A DNA stretch of 64,000 bases from Bradyrhizobium sp. CCBAU 53421 (GCF_015291625.1 NZ_CP030047.1:8736501-8800500), one strand, 5' to 3'; shown: positions 27,997-38,410, numbered from the stretch's first letter. Translations and numbers: made by a program. Notes: generated by a model from the letters alone, not told the origin.

Positions 27997-29790
27997 TTAG
28001 ACGCCGGCGACCGACGCCCAGATATCGGCGAGCTTGCGCCGGACGGTCTGCATCCGCGTCTGCGGCACGACCACCTCGTCTTCCTCCGGCAGGCGCAGGC
28101 CGACCACATTGACGCGGCCGCCGCTGATGCTGCGTGCCACCAGCACGATCTCGTCGAGCGCAAGCTCGGCGCCTTCCTTCGGCGCGCGGTCGAGATTGAC
28201 GTCGAAATAATCCGCCAGCGTCAGCTTGGCCTGGTGCTCGTCGACCTTGACGCCGTAGATCTCGGCGAGCTCGCCGAGCGTATGCTCGCCCGACACCATG
28301 AAGTCGCCGAGCAGATGCGGATCGGGCGCTGACGACGGCGCCATGTCGACGAAGAAGCGGTCGAGCGCCTCGGCGCGCTCCGGCGGCGCCAGCAGGTAGA
28401 TGTAGTCGCCGGGCGCGACCGGATCGGCCTCGACCGGGGTCAGGATCCGCTCCTCGCGGATCACCAGCGTCGGCTTCGACCAGGACGGGATCAGCCCGCG
28501 GCGGAAATACAGGCTCTTCGGCCGCACCGGATAACCGACCAACTGCTGCTCGAGCTGGCCCGGCAGATCCAGCTCGACACGGCGCGGGCCGCGTTCGGCG
28601 CGGGGCAGTGCGACGTGCAGCCGCCGCGCCGCCGGCGCCAGCGTCCAGCCCTGCAGCAGCAGCGAGATGATGACGACGACAAAGGCGACGTCGAAATAGA
28701 GATAGGCCTTCGACAGCCCGACCAGCATCGGGATCGAGGCGAGGAAGATCGCGACCGCGCCACGCAAGCCGGTCCAGGCGATGAAGACCTTCTCGCGCCA
28801 GTTGAACTTGAACGGCGCAAGGCAGATCAGCACCGCCAGCGGCCGTGCCACCAGCATCAGCGCGAACGCCACCAGCACAGCGCCGCCGGCGCTGGAGAGC
28901 AGGCGATGCGGCGAGACCAGCAGGCCGAGCAGCACGAACATCACGATCTGCGCCAGCCAGGTCGCGGCGTCGAGGAACGTCACCACCGAATTATGCGCGC
29001 GGGTCGGCCGGTTGCCGATGATGATACCGGCGAGATAGACCGCGAGGAATCCCGAGGCATGCACCATCTGCGAGCCGCCGAAGATCACCAGCGCCGCGGT
29101 CGTGACGAACGGCGCATGCAGGCCCTGCGGCAGCGCCACGTAATTCAGCGCGATCACCACCAGCCGGCCGCCGATCACCCCGATGATGGCGCCGAGCACG
29201 GCCTCCTGGATGAACTCCATCGCGATGTGCGAAGCCGAGCTCTGGCCGATCGAGATGAACTCGACCAGCATCAAGGTGAGGAAGATCGCGAACGGATCGT
29301 TGGTGCCGGACTCCGCCTCCAAGGTCGCGCCGACGCGCGGGCGCAGGCGCAGGCCCTGGGTGTGCACCAGCAGGAACACCGCCGCGGCGTCGGTCGAGGC
29401 GACGACGGCGCCGACCAGAAGCGACTCGGTCCAGTTGAGGTCGAGCACGTAGCGGGCGACCGGCGCCGTGATCAGCGCGGTCAGCAGCACGCCGGCGGTC
29501 GCCAGCATCATCGAGGGCGCCAGCACGGTGCGGATGCTGGCAAACCGCGTCTTCAGTCCGCCGTCGAACAGGATCAGCGCCAGCGCCACCGAGCCGACCA
29601 GATAGGTGGTGCGGACGTCGTCGAACTGCAGCCGGCCGGGGCCGGAATCGCCAGCCAGCATGCCGACCAGCAAGAACACCAGCAGCAAGGGGGCGCCGAA
29701 CCGCAGCGCCAGCAGGCTGGACAGGATGCCGGCCATCACCAGCACCGCACCGAGCAGGATCGCTATACTGACGGAGTCGAGGGATGCCAT
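27997..29790 (-). CDS. CPA1-family potassium/proton antiporter (CvrA/NhaP2-like)
   Basis: 597 aa. Twelve or so helices with the cation/proton exchange signature ESGTNDPFAIFLTL, then a TrkA-C (RCK_C) domain (about residues 400-490: PTLVIREERILTPVEAD and GDYIYLLAPPE) and a CorC/HlyC-type transporter-associated domain (LGDFMVSGEHTLGELAEIYGV to the end). Exchanges cytosolic K+ for H+ and is gated by nucleotides or volume in E. coli relatives. Divergent from an MscS-type channel gene with 233 bp between. Confidence 0.9.
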   Translation of the reverse strand: MASLDSVSIAILLGAVLVMAGILSSLLALRFGAPLLLVFLLVGMLAGDSGPGRLQFDDVRTTYLVGSVALALILFDGGLKTRFASIRTVLAPSMMLATAGVLLTALITAPVARYVLDLNWTESLLVGAVVASTDAAAVFLLVHTQGLRLRPRVGATLEAESGTNDPFAIFLTLMLVEFISIGQSSASHIAMEFIQEAVLGAIIGVIGGRLVVIALNYVALPQGLHAPFVTTAALVIFGGSQMVHASGFLAVYLAGIIIGNRPTRAHNSVVTFLDAATWLAQIVMFVLLGLLVSPHRLLSSAGGAVLVAFALMLVARPLAVLICLAPFKFNWREKVFIAWTGLRGAVAIFLASIPMLVGLSKAYLYFDVAFVVVIISLLLQGWTLAPAARRLHVALPRAERGPRRVELDLPGQLEQQLVGYPVRPKSLYFRRGLIPSWSKPTLVIREERILTPVEADPVAPGDYIYLLAPPERAEALDRFFVDMAPSSAPDPHLLGDFMVSGEHTLGELAEIYGVKVDEHQAKLTLADYFDVNLDRAPKEGAELALDEIVLVARSISGGRVNVVGLRLPEEDEVVVPQTRMQTVRRKLADIWASVAGV

Positions 29791-30029
29791 GCGTCTTTGG
29801 AGGTCTCAAGGACTTCGGAGGTCTCAAATACTTGCAATTGCATCCTTATCGTCGCCACACTGGGACGCCAACCGATTTCTGTCCTAAGCGGCAATGTGCC
29901 CGATCCTCCCGGGCCTAGGTCGCCCCGACACTGTGGTGTATCGATGGTCGCGTGCGCGCCATTGTGGGATTCTGGCTGCACCTTCGAATCACATTTGCCT
30001 GACCCGCGCTTCGAGTTGAGACTTTGCAG

Positions 30030-31346
30030 ATGGACATGAGCTGGAAGGACGTTCTGGAATCGATCCAAATGGCGGCGCGCTCGGTCGGCGCCGAGGTCGC
30101 CTCGCCCTGGTTCTATCTGCAGTTCGGCATCATCCTCGCCGCCGCAGGCCTCGCCTACGCCGCCGATACCGCCATCCATGCGCGGGTCAACATGTCGACG
30201 CTGGCGAGCCGCTGGCCGCTGCCGCTCCGGCACTTTGCCCGCGTGATGGTGACGAGCGCCTCGACCGCGGTGTTCGCGGCGCTGATGGTGATCTCGCGCA
30301 TCGTGATGTGGCACGCGACCTGGCCGAGCCGCAGCTATCTGATCGCGGTGTCCGCCAAGCTGGCGCTGGCCTGGCTCGTGATCCGCCTCGTCACCTCGGT
30401 GATCGACAACGCCTTCATCGTCAAGCTGGTCTCGATCGCGGCCTGGGTGGTCGCCGCCCTCAGCATCATCGGCCAGCTCGACTGGGCGGCCGATACGCTG
30501 GATTCGTTCGCCGTCGTCATGGGCGGTCTGCGGCTGAGCCCGCTGCTGCTGATCAAGGCCGGCGCGGTGCTGATCCTGGCGCTGTGGCTGAGCAATATCG
30601 CCAGCAATTTCATCGACGGCCAGATCACCCGCTCGACCGATCTGACCCCGTCGATCCAGGTGCTGCTGGTCAAGATCATCCGCATCGGCCTGATGGTGGT
30701 CGCGGTCGCCATTGCCTTGAGCGCGGTCGGGATCAACCTGTCGGCGCTCGCGGTGCTGTCCGGCGCCGTCGGCGTCGGCATCGGTTTCGGCCTGCAGAAG
30801 ATCGTCGCCAACTTCATCTCGGGCATCATCCTGTTGGTCGACAAATCGGTGAAGCCCGGCGACCTCGTCACCATCGGCGACAGCCAGGGCCGCATCAGCG
30901 CGATGAAGACCCGCTACATCTCGGTCGCCGCCGGCGACGGCCGCGAGTTCCTGATCCCGAACGAGGATCTGGTGACGCAGAAGGTCACCAACTGGACCTA
31001 TACCGACAAGAATACCCTGGTGAAGATCGCTTTCGCCGCCAATTACGACGCCGATCCGCGGCTGGTCTGCAAGCTCGCGATCAATACCGCCACGGCCCAC
31101 GCCCGCGCGCTCAAGGGCAAGCCGCCGAACTGCATCCTGACCGAATTCGCCGAGCTCGGCATGAAGTTCTCGCTGACCTTCTGGATCGCCGACCCTGACG
31201 GCATGGACGGTGTGAAGAGCGACGTCATGCTGGCGCTGTGGGACGCCTTCAAGCAGGACGGCATCAAGGTGCCCTACCCGGTGCGGGAACTCCGCATCCG
31301 CGGCGGCGCGCTGCCGGTCGAGAGCGTGGTCGAGGTCTCCAGCTAG
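30030..31346 (+). CDS. MscS-family mechanosensitive ion channel
   Basis: 438 aa from ATG 30030 (TTG 30024 and ATG 30036 are alternatives). Four to five N-terminal helices, then the MscS pore helix with glycine/alanine packing (LSGAVGVGIGFGLQKIVANFISGIILLVDKSV) and beta domain (GDLVTIGDSQGRISAMKTRYI). Opens under membrane tension to release solutes. Standing divergent to a K+/H+ antiporter, it may share osmotic regulation. Confidence 0.93.
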   Translation: MDMSWKDVLESIQMAARSVGAEVASPWFYLQFGIILAAAGLAYAADTAIHARVNMSTLASRWPLPLRHFARVMVTSASTAVFAALMVISRIVMWHATWPSRSYLIAVSAKLALAWLVIRLVTSVIDNAFIVKLVSIAAWVVAALSIIGQLDWAADTLDSFAVVMGGLRLSPLLLIKAGAVLILALWLSNIASNFIDGQITRSTDLTPSIQVLLVKIIRIGLMVVAVAIALSAVGINLSALAVLSGAVGVGIGFGLQKIVANFISGIILLVDKSVKPGDLVTIGDSQGRISAMKTRYISVAAGDGREFLIPNEDLVTQKVTNWTYTDKNTLVKIAFAANYDADPRLVCKLAINTATAHARALKGKPPNCILTEFAELGMKFSLTFWIADPDGMDGVKSDVMLALWDAFKQDGIKVPYPVRELRIRGGALPVESVVEVSS

Positions 31347-31513
31347 CGCTTCCGCGCGGTTTTTCGGACCAGCGGCCGTCGCTGCTCCGGATTTGGCCGG
31401 GAAATCAAGCCGTTTGGACATTGTCCCCATGCCCAACCTTGGCTTGCGCCGGGCGCGCCGATCATTAGATTAGGGCCTGAAATCAGCCCCTTGCCTGCAG
31501 AAACATCCCGCCC

Positions 31514-32338
31514 ATGAGCTATATCGACGCCACCGACACCTCGCTTCGCAAGACCGGCCAGATCAAGCTGCACGGACCGAGCGGCTTTGCCGGCATGCGC
31601 AAGGCTGGCGCCCTGGTGTCGAAATGCCTCGACGCGCTCACCGACATCGTCAAGCCGGGCGTCCCGACCTCGGTCATCGACGAGTTCGTCCGCAAGTTCG
31701 CGTTCGATCACGGCGCCTATCCGGCGACGCTGATGTATCGCGGCTACCGCTACTCGACCTGCACCTCGATCAATCACGTGGTCTGCCACGGCATGCCGGG
31801 CGACCGCCCGCTGAAGGAAGGCGACATCGTCAATGTCGACGTCACCTTCATCGTCGACGGCTGGTATGGCGATTCCAGTCGCATGTATGCGATCGGCGCG
31901 ATCGCGCGGAAGGCCGAGCGGCTGATCGAGGTGACCTATGAGGCGATGATGCGCGGCATTGCCGCCGTGAAGCCCGGCGCCACCACCGGCGATATCGGCC
32001 ACGCCATCCAGAGCTTCGTCGAGCCGCAGGGCATGAGCGTGGTGCGCGACTTCTGCGGCCACGGCCTCGGCCGCCTGTTCCACGACGAGCCGAACATCAT
32101 CCATATCGGCCGCCCCGGCGAAGGCGCGCCGCTGAAGCCCGGCATGTTCTTCACCATCGAGCCGATGATCAATCTCGGCAAGCCGCATGTGAAGATCCTG
32201 TCCGACGGCTGGACCGCGGTGACCCGCGACCGCTCGCTGTCGGCGCAGTTCGAGCACTCGGTCGGCGTCACCGCCGACGGCGTCGAGATCTTCACGCTGT
32301 CCGAGCGCCACGGCGAGAAGCCGTGGGTTCAGGTGTGA
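31514..32338 (+). CDS. map: Methionine aminopeptidase
   Basis: 274 aa type I enzyme. The five metal ligands are seen: Asp in VDVTFIVDGWYGDSSR (two), His in FCGHGLGRLFHDEP, Glu in FTIEPM and Glu in QFEHSV. Substrate-site His in SINHVVCHG. Removes the initiator Met from nascent proteins. It has an N-terminal extension of about 15 residues relative to the E. coli enzyme but no linker zinc finger. Confidence 0.96.
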   Translation: MSYIDATDTSLRKTGQIKLHGPSGFAGMRKAGALVSKCLDALTDIVKPGVPTSVIDEFVRKFAFDHGAYPATLMYRGYRYSTCTSINHVVCHGMPGDRPLKEGDIVNVDVTFIVDGWYGDSSRMYAIGAIARKAERLIEVTYEAMMRGIAAVKPGATTGDIGHAIQSFVEPQGMSVVRDFCGHGLGRLFHDEPNIIHIGRPGEGAPLKPGMFFTIEPMINLGKPHVKILSDGWTAVTRDRSLSAQFEHSVGVTADGVEIFTLSERHGEKPWVQV

Positions 32339-32366
32339 TCGGGTTCAAGTGTAATCCGCGACAAGT

Positions 32367-33086
32367 TCAATAATCGCTCCGCGTGCGCTCGATGATCTCC
32401 TCGGGCGTATGGTTCTCGCCGATCGACATCGCGCAGATCCGCGACAGATGCAGGTAGGACAGCCCGGTCTCTTCCGCCCAGGCGTTGAACTGCGCCTGCA
32501 CCTTGGCAAGGTCGCGCTTCGACTTCACTTCCTCGGCGATATCGACGCCGGCATCGCGCAGGCAGGCGACGACGTCGCGCGAGGTGACGAAGCCGTCCCA
32601 GCCGAGGAAGCGCAGCAGCATCTGCCCGGTGTTGCCGCCGAGCCGGCTGCCGCGCTTGGTGAGCAGGTCCAGCAGCCCGACCTCATCCGATGACGGCCAG
32701 GCGCTAAGGAATTTGCCGAAGCTGCCATGCTCGCGTGCGATCTCCTGCACGAAGCGGCCATTGTCGCGCACCGACATGATCTTGGCGCCGTTGCGCACGA
32801 TCCTGGCGTCGCTCGTGAGCTTCTCCCAAAATTCGTCGGGCTTGAAGGCGAGCTTGGCCGGCTGAAAGCCGAGGAAGGCCGCCTCGAAGCCCTGCCATTT
32901 GGCGTCGATCACGCTCCAGGCAAAGCCCGCGCAGAACACGCGCCTGGTCATCTCGGCCAGCACGCGGTCGTCGCCGAGCTTGGCCAGCGCCTTGGCGCCG
33001 GCCGGCGGCCGCAGCAGTTTCTCCAGCGCCTTCGGCCCGCCCTTGCGCTTCTCGGCGCGCGCGCGGATCACCTTGAACGATGTCAC
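32367..33086 (-). CDS. DNA-3-methyladenine glycosylase I-like protein
   Basis: 239 aa from GTG 33086, which follows a strong GGGAGGGCGG ribosome site; the frame is open to 33197. [24 protein letters not shown] and [20 protein letters not shown] match the Tag/COG2818 core. The N terminus lacks the Cys and His, and the C terminus ([11 protein letters not shown]) lacks the His/Cys pair, that form the zinc snap in E. coli Tag, so specificity may differ. Convergent with map, divergent from radC. Confidence 0.78.
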   Translation of the reverse strand: MTSFKVIRARAEKRKGGPKALEKLLRPPAGAKALAKLGDDRVLAEMTRRVFCAGFAWSVIDAKWQGFEAAFLGFQPAKLAFKPDEFWEKLTSDARIVRNGAKIMSVRDNGRFVQEIAREHGSFGKFLSAWPSSDEVGLLDLLTKRGSRLGGNTGQMLLRFLGWDGFVTSRDVVACLRDAGVDIAEEVKSKRDLAKVQAQFNAWAEETGLSYLHLSRICAMSIGENHTPEEIIERTRSDY

Positions 33087-33208
33087 GCCGCCCTCCCTTT
33101 TCGATCCCAAACGTTGCGGCCGACGGTAATTCGCCCGCCGCATCGTGGCAAACCGGGAAGTTGCATCGGCTCTTGCAAAACCCGGCAGGCACGGCATGGT
33201 TGTGGCCG

Positions 33209-33922
33209 ATGCCCGCCAAACCCGATGCCAGCAACGATGAGGCCGACGAGACGCCGCACTATCACGGCCATCGCGAACGGCTGCGCGAGCGCTTTTACGC
33301 CGCGGGGCCGGAGACGCTGACCGATTATGAGCTGCTGGAGATGGCGCTGTTCGCCGCGATCCCGCGCCGCGACACCAAACCCCTGGCCAAGGCGCTGTTG
33401 AAGAAGTTCGGCTCGTTCGCCGAGGTCGTGCATGCGCCGCCGGCGCGACTGCGCGAGGTCGAGGGCGTCAAGGATGCCGCGATCAACCAGCTCAAGCTGC
33501 TCGCCGCGGCCGCCGGCCGCATCGCCAAGGGCGAGATCAGGCGCAACATCGCGCTGTCGTCCTGGAACGACGTCATCGACTACTGCCGCACCGGCATGGC
33601 GTTCGCCGACAAGGAGCAGTTCCGCCTGCTGTTCCTCGACAAGCGCAACCAGCTGATCGCCGACGAGGTGCAGCAGACCGGCACCGTCGACCACACCCCG
33701 GTCTATCCGCGCGAGGTGATCAAGCGCGCGCTGGAATTGTCCGCGACCGCGCTGATCCTGGTGCACAACCACCCCTCCGGCGACCCGACGCCGTCGCAGG
33801 CCGACATCCAGATGACGAAAGCGATCGTCGATATCGCGAGGCCGCTGGGGATTGCCGTGCATGATCACATCATCGTCGGCAAGAACGGGCACACGAGCTT
33901 CAAGGGGATGCGACTGATTTAG
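33209..33922 (+). CDS. radC: RadC/JAB-domain DNA repair protein
   Basis: 237 aa from ATG 33209. N-terminal helix-hairpin-helix ([28 protein letters not shown] and [18 protein letters not shown]), then a JAB/MPN+ metalloprotease-like domain with [14 protein letters not shown] and upstream Glu in [19 protein letters not shown]. Despite the name, the biochemical role of RadC is unsettled. Frame is open upstream to 33080 over the start of the divergent Tag-like gene. Confidence 0.92.
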   Translation: MPAKPDASNDEADETPHYHGHRERLRERFYAAGPETLTDYELLEMALFAAIPRRDTKPLAKALLKKFGSFAEVVHAPPARLREVEGVKDAAINQLKLLAAAAGRIAKGEIRRNIALSSWNDVIDYCRTGMAFADKEQFRLLFLDKRNQLIADEVQQTGTVDHTPVYPREVIKRALELSATALILVHNHPSGDPTPSQADIQMTKAIVDIARPLGIAVHDHIIVGKNGHTSFKGMRLI

Positions 33923-33988
33923 GCTGGCCAAGTGTGCTTTCGCGTATGTCGGCAGGCACGCCCGCGTGGACTCGGAAATACAATGCGT

Positions 33989-35529
33989 TCACGCTTCCGC
34001 ACCGCTTTCCTCGTCTACCAAGAACTTGGCAACATCCTCGTCGATCGTGAACTCATCACCGCGCAGTTCGGGATTGTCCCATGCGAGGAAGCGCCGCCAG
34101 TTGCGCGTATAATCCTCGGCCCACAGTGCCGCCGCCACGCCCTTTGCGACGCGCTCTGCGCCGACGCTGATCGCCGGGACGTCGCCGGTAATGGGCCCGT
34201 GGCTCAGAAAGGCCGGGAAGTTGAAGCAGTGCACGCGCTCGACCCATGGCGCCGTGCCCGCGGCCCGCTCGAGGAATTCGAGATCGGTCCAAGGAACGGG
34301 TGGTCGGCCTGGGCGAATTCGCGATCGGCGGGCGCGAAGCGATCGCGCCATTTGAGGACATGCGGCGCGAGCGCGGCCAGCTCCGGTCGGCGCGGCCAAT
34401 CCACGGTGAAGCCCGTGGCGAGAATCAGGAAATCGAACGCGAGCCTTCCACGCGTCGTGTCGAGCACGACGCGGCCGTTGCGCAACGCGATGTCGCGCGG
34501 GGCGCAGCGCGTGACAATGGAAAAGTTGCTGTGCCGCGAGCATCGAAGCATCGAGGCGCGCGGCGGTGGGACCGCCGCATCGTCGATGCCCTGCACGAAC
34601 GACCAGCGCTGAGCAAGCGTCAGCCGGTTGAAGCCGTGCCACATGCCGGGGCTTCCGATGCCCATGCCGCGATTGAAGCGCGGCACGTCCGTGCGCCGAA
34701 CCAGCATCGCGACGCGCGTTGCCCCGGACTCCAATGCCTCGGCTGCGGCGTCGACGGCGGATGCGCCGGAACCGATCACGCCGACCACCTTGCCGCGCAG
34801 TGCGGCGAAATCGATGTCGTCGCTGGTGTGCGCGCAGCACTTTCGGTCAAGCCCGGCAAACAGCTGCGGCACATAGGCGCCGCCGAGACCGTCGCGGCCA
34901 CTGGCGAGGATGAGACGACGTGCGGCCACGCGCTCGATGCCGGCAGCCGAGCGCAGGGTAAGCAGCACCGTCTCGGAATCGCCGCCGAGGTCGACGAGCT
35001 CGGTGCGGTTCTCGACCGGCAGGTCGGTCACTTTGCGGTACCAGCGCAGATAGTCCGACCACTGCAACCGCGGGATACGATGCACCCCGGTCCAGGCCAC
35101 CCGACCGAACTGCGCCTCGAACCAGGCACGGAAGGTTAGATTGGCGAAGCCGAGCGCGGGGCCAGCAAGCTCCGGGGGCGAGCGCAGCGTCTCCATGCGC
35201 GCGAAGGTCGCCCACGGCCCCTCGAAGCCTTCCGGGGAGCGGTCGAACACACGCATGTTGCGCACGCCGAGGCATTTGAGCGCAAAGCCTGCAGACAGCC
35301 CGGCCATCCCGGCACCGACAATGGCGACATCGAGCACCGGTCCCCACTCGGGATGGGTTCGCGGCTCAAGCCAGTCCTTCGCCGGCGGCGACAACGCCAG
35401 AAAGTCGAGATCGCGCGCAAGGCGCGCCTCAAGCTCGGCGAGCGAGCGCGGCCCGGGGTCATCAGCCGGAAATGCGATGGCGTCGTCCATGGCTCGTCTC
35501 GGATCAGCACCCGACGGCTCGAATGACAC
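33989..35529 (-). pseudogene. Flavin-containing monooxygenase/oxidoreductase, broken by one frameshift
   Basis: Starts at GTG 35529 and reads 5'->3' through an FAD site VAIVGAGMAGLSAGFALKCL and an NADPH site VVGVIGSGASAVDAAAEALE up to about ADHPFLG near 34290. There the frame breaks: the homologous continuation TDLEFLERAAGTAPWVERVH through DVAKFLVDEESGAEA lies in another frame and stops at 33989. Insertion of one base in the GGACC run (34286-34290) restores a single protein of about 510 aa. Either a real single-base loss or a sequencing error. Divergent from a LysR gene that probably regulates it. As drawn, the unshifted frame would run to 34204. Confidence 0.8.
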
Positions 35530-35564
35530 ATATTACTTGAACCGGTCATGCGGATCTCATGCTA

Positions 35565-35585
35565 TTGTTGGATGAGCTCATATCA
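35565..35585. promoter_or_regulatory. Palindromic candidate LysR operator
   Basis: The 64-80 bp between the divergent monooxygenase and LysR starts holds ATGAGCTCAT (35572-35581), a perfect ten-base palindrome, within GATGAGCTCATATC. Position in a divergent LysR/target promoter fits an autoregulatory operator. Not experimentally supported. Confidence 0.4.
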
Positions 35586-35608
35586 ATACCGTCATGGGGG
35601 ACGCCGCC

Positions 35609-36547
35609 ATGCAGTTGAGCGAACGCGTAGGCCGCCGAATGAAGTTGCGAGACCTCCATGTCTTCATGACGGTGGTGCAGGCCGGCAGTATGGGGAAGGC
35701 GGCACAACGCCTCAACACGGGTCAGCCCGCAGTATCGAGATCGATCGCAGAACTGGAGCACGTGCTCGGTGTGCGCCTGCTCGACCGCGACCGCCAGGGC
35801 GTAGAGCCGACGCCTTATGGTCGCGCCCTGCTCGATTGCGGAGTGACCGTATTTGACGGCTTGCGCCGGGGCGTGAGGGACCTGGAGTTCCTGGCCGATC
35901 CTGCCGCGGGGGAAGTGCGGATTGGATGCAATCCGTTTTTGGCTGCAGGCTTCGTCTCAGCCGTCGTTGATCGGTTGTCGCGGCGCTATCCCCGCATGGC
36001 GTTCCACCTGGTGACGGAGCAGACCGAGACACTCTATCGGAGCCTGAATGAGCGCGACGTCGATTTCTTGATCGCAGTATTGCGCGCTCCCGTCGCCAAT
36101 GAGCGACTGGAGCTTGAAGCGCTCTATGAGGATCCCTTGATCGTCGCTGCGGGCGTGCAGAGTCCGTGGGCGCGGCGGCGAAGGATTGAGCTTTCCGAAC
36201 TCGTGAATGAATCCTGGGTATTGGCCCCGCCGGAAGCAACGATCTCGTCGCTCTTCGACCAAGCCTTCCTCGTCAACGGGCTCCCGTGCCCTCGTGCGAC
36301 TGTGGTCGCCGTCCCACCTGAAGCGCGGATCAGCCTCGTGACAACCGGACGCTTCCTTTCGGTTTTGCCGGCTTCCGTGTTGAGGTTCTTCAGTCGGCGC
36401 GCCGAGGTAAAGATCTTGCCCGTCGAACTGCCCGTCACGGGCATACCAAACGGAATAGTGACACTGAAGAATCGCACGCTCGGCCCCGCCTCGCAAAGAT
36501 TCATCCAGGCCGCGCGCGAGGTTGGGCGATCGTTTGCAGCGCCTTAG
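35609..36547 (+). CDS. LysR-family transcriptional regulator
   Basis: 312 aa from ATG 35609, which has GGGGA upstream (ATG 35594 is the alternative). N-terminal winged helix-turn-helix (LRDLHVFMTVVQAGSMGKAA, then QPAVSRSIAELEHVLGVRLLDR) and a C-terminal type-2 periplasmic-binding-like effector domain. Divergent from the flavin monooxygenase, which is the likely target. Effector unknown. Confidence 0.9.
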   Translation: MQLSERVGRRMKLRDLHVFMTVVQAGSMGKAAQRLNTGQPAVSRSIAELEHVLGVRLLDRDRQGVEPTPYGRALLDCGVTVFDGLRRGVRDLEFLADPAAGEVRIGCNPFLAAGFVSAVVDRLSRRYPRMAFHLVTEQTETLYRSLNERDVDFLIAVLRAPVANERLELEALYEDPLIVAAGVQSPWARRRRIELSELVNESWVLAPPEATISSLFDQAFLVNGLPCPRATVVAVPPEARISLVTTGRFLSVLPASVLRFFSRRAEVKILPVELPVTGIPNGIVTLKNRTLGPASQRFIQAAREVGRSFAAP

Positions 36548-36640
36548 AGACGGGTCGGACGGGCGCTTTCGTGTGTTAACGTGATCGCGAGGCCGCTCGG
36601 CATAGCCGTACACGCACACCGAGGCGCCTCAACGGAGACG

Positions 36641-38005
36641 ATGATGTCGAATGGTCCGAGCGCGATTCTCTCGTCCGACGAGATCGGTGCGATCGCGCGT
36701 GACGCGGTTGCAGAGGGACAGGCGGGCCACACGCTGGCGGCATCGCAAAGGATCGAACCGTTGCGAAAGGCCCAGCGCCGTCAGGCCGAGGCGGCGATGG
36801 CATTGCTGTGGATCGTCGACAGGCGAAGCCTTGCGAGGGAAGAGGCGGCCGGCATCCTTGCCGAGATAGCCGATGCCCACGATGACGACTTGGCTATCCT
36901 CTCGAGGCTCGGCCTGTGCCTCGAAGCCGTCCGCGACATTGACGATCTGAATGCGCCCCCGCCGGAGCACCCGATATTTCAGACGATGGTCGCAAGACTG
37001 GACCGCCTGGCCAGGCGCTACGAGGGGCGGCCCGAACATGAGCAGATCCTGCGCGGGCTCGCCACGGCGGCGCGAATGACGGCGCGCCAGAACGATGCGA
37101 TCGCCGAGGCCAGTCTTCGCAGGCTGATCGAAATTGATCCGCAAAGAAGCGCACATCATTACAATCTGGGGCTCTTCTACAAGACGCGCGGCAGATTCGC
37201 GGAAGGCGTTGCGGCAAACCGGGCCGCAGCAGACCTGTCGCAAGAGGTCGTCGACAGCACCGAATGGAACCTCGGCATCTGCGCCACGGGAGCTCTGGAT
37301 GCCGAAACCGCCTTGGGCGTGTGGAAGCGGATGGGGCAGAAGATCGAGCATGGACGCTTTGGGTTGCCGGAGGGTGGATATCCCGCTTGCAAGGTGAGGC
37401 TTGCCGCGCGTCCGCTCGCTGAGCGGACGGCTGACGGTGACGACCCGGGCGAGGAGGAGACGGTCTGGATCGAACGGCTGTCTCCGTGCCACGGCATTGT
37501 CCGCAGCGTGCTGTACGGCGATCTCGGCGTCGACTATGGCGACGTCATCCTGATGGACGGCGCACCGATCACGCATCACGCCTACGGTGACGAAGAGATC
37601 CCCGTCTTCCCGCATCTGGCAACGCTGCTGCGGCAAAACTACCAGTTCTTCGATTTCGCGGGCACGCAGGAGACCACACGGCAATTGGCCGGCATCAGCG
37701 CGGAGTTGGACGGGGACGCCGTCGTCTATTCGCATTCGGAAAGCGTCAAGATCATGTGCGCCAATTGCTGGCGCAACCCCGACATCGATCACGCCGATCA
37801 CGAGACGATGGAGAAGCACGTCGTCATCGGTCGCATCGCCGCGCCTCCCGACCTCACGCCCGCGCAGCTTCTGGACATGATCGACAAGGCGATCGAAGCA
37901 CGCGGAAGCTGCCAGCTCTACGCGCCCGATCTTTGCGCCGCAGCCGGACAATCGGCGCGCGAGCGGATCGACCGACGGCGGTTTGCGCTGTTGACGGACA
38001 ATTAG
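36641..38005 (+). CDS. TPR-like protein with conserved C-terminal domain, unknown function
   Basis: 454 aa from ATG 36641, preceded by GGAG at 36633; a second ATG follows at once and the frame opens at GTG 36581. Residues 130-230 look like TPR helices (AEASLRRLIEIDPQRSAHHY, GLFYKTRGRFAEGVAANRAA). The C-terminal 200 residues contain GDLGVDYGDVILMDGAPITH and IMCANCWRNPDIDH, a globular domain with a CxxC pair that I cannot assign. No signal peptide. Stand-alone gene; base use is like its neighbours. Confidence 0.6.
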   Translation: MMSNGPSAILSSDEIGAIARDAVAEGQAGHTLAASQRIEPLRKAQRRQAEAAMALLWIVDRRSLAREEAAGILAEIADAHDDDLAILSRLGLCLEAVRDIDDLNAPPPEHPIFQTMVARLDRLARRYEGRPEHEQILRGLATAARMTARQNDAIAEASLRRLIEIDPQRSAHHYNLGLFYKTRGRFAEGVAANRAAADLSQEVVDSTEWNLGICATGALDAETALGVWKRMGQKIEHGRFGLPEGGYPACKVRLAARPLAERTADGDDPGEEETVWIERLSPCHGIVRSVLYGDLGVDYGDVILMDGAPITHHAYGDEEIPVFPHLATLLRQNYQFFDFAGTQETTRQLAGISAELDGDAVVYSHSESVKIMCANCWRNPDIDHADHETMEKHVVIGRIAAPPDLTPAQLLDMIDKAIEARGSCQLYAPDLCAAAGQSARERIDRRRFALLTDN

Positions 38006-38070
38006 TGCCGTCGTCCTGGCAAGGGCGGGTAACTCAGTGATTGAACGTTAGGTAAGCACCGAAGGAAGGG

Positions 38071-38239
38071 TTCCCTCTCCCCTTGCGGGAGAGGGTTAGG
38101 GAGAGGGGTGCCGCTTGCTCCGCTGTTGATCAAAGGGCGGGCGCTCCCTCGGCATCGGCTTGTTGATGAAACGCTCCATCATTCGCATCTCGCCTGGGGC
38201 CCCCTCTCCCCACCCCTCCCCGCAAGGGGGGAGGGAGCC
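38071..38239. repeat. Dispersed repeat with CCCTCTCCCC ends (family B-like)
   Basis: Begins CCCTCTCCCCTTGCGGGAGA with an immediate GGGAGAGGGTTAGGGAG partner and ends with CTCCCCGCAAGGGGGGAGGG. Two short GC-rich hairpins flank a spacer containing GCTCCGCTG. Similar in layout to the elements at 40551, 49690 and 56470. Within the 405 bp gap between the TPR-like gene and glgX; no gene is seen in the rest of that gap. Confidence 0.7.
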
Positions 38240-38410
38240 TAACCAGCGTGCTCACCTCCCTCTCATTGCGGCGCCGTCTCCGAACGACGAGAGAGACGCA
38301 GCATCGCTTGAAGCGTCACACGAACCACTGGCAACTGCCGCTAAAATCGCCATGCAACGTTTTCCGCGCGGCGGCGTTTGTTGCAGGTTGATTTCATGGC
38401 TGGGGGACCG

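Noticed and set aside
38006..38410. Small genes in the glgX upstream region
   Set aside because: Open frames there run through repeat hairpins and have no ribosome sites or conserved-looking composition.
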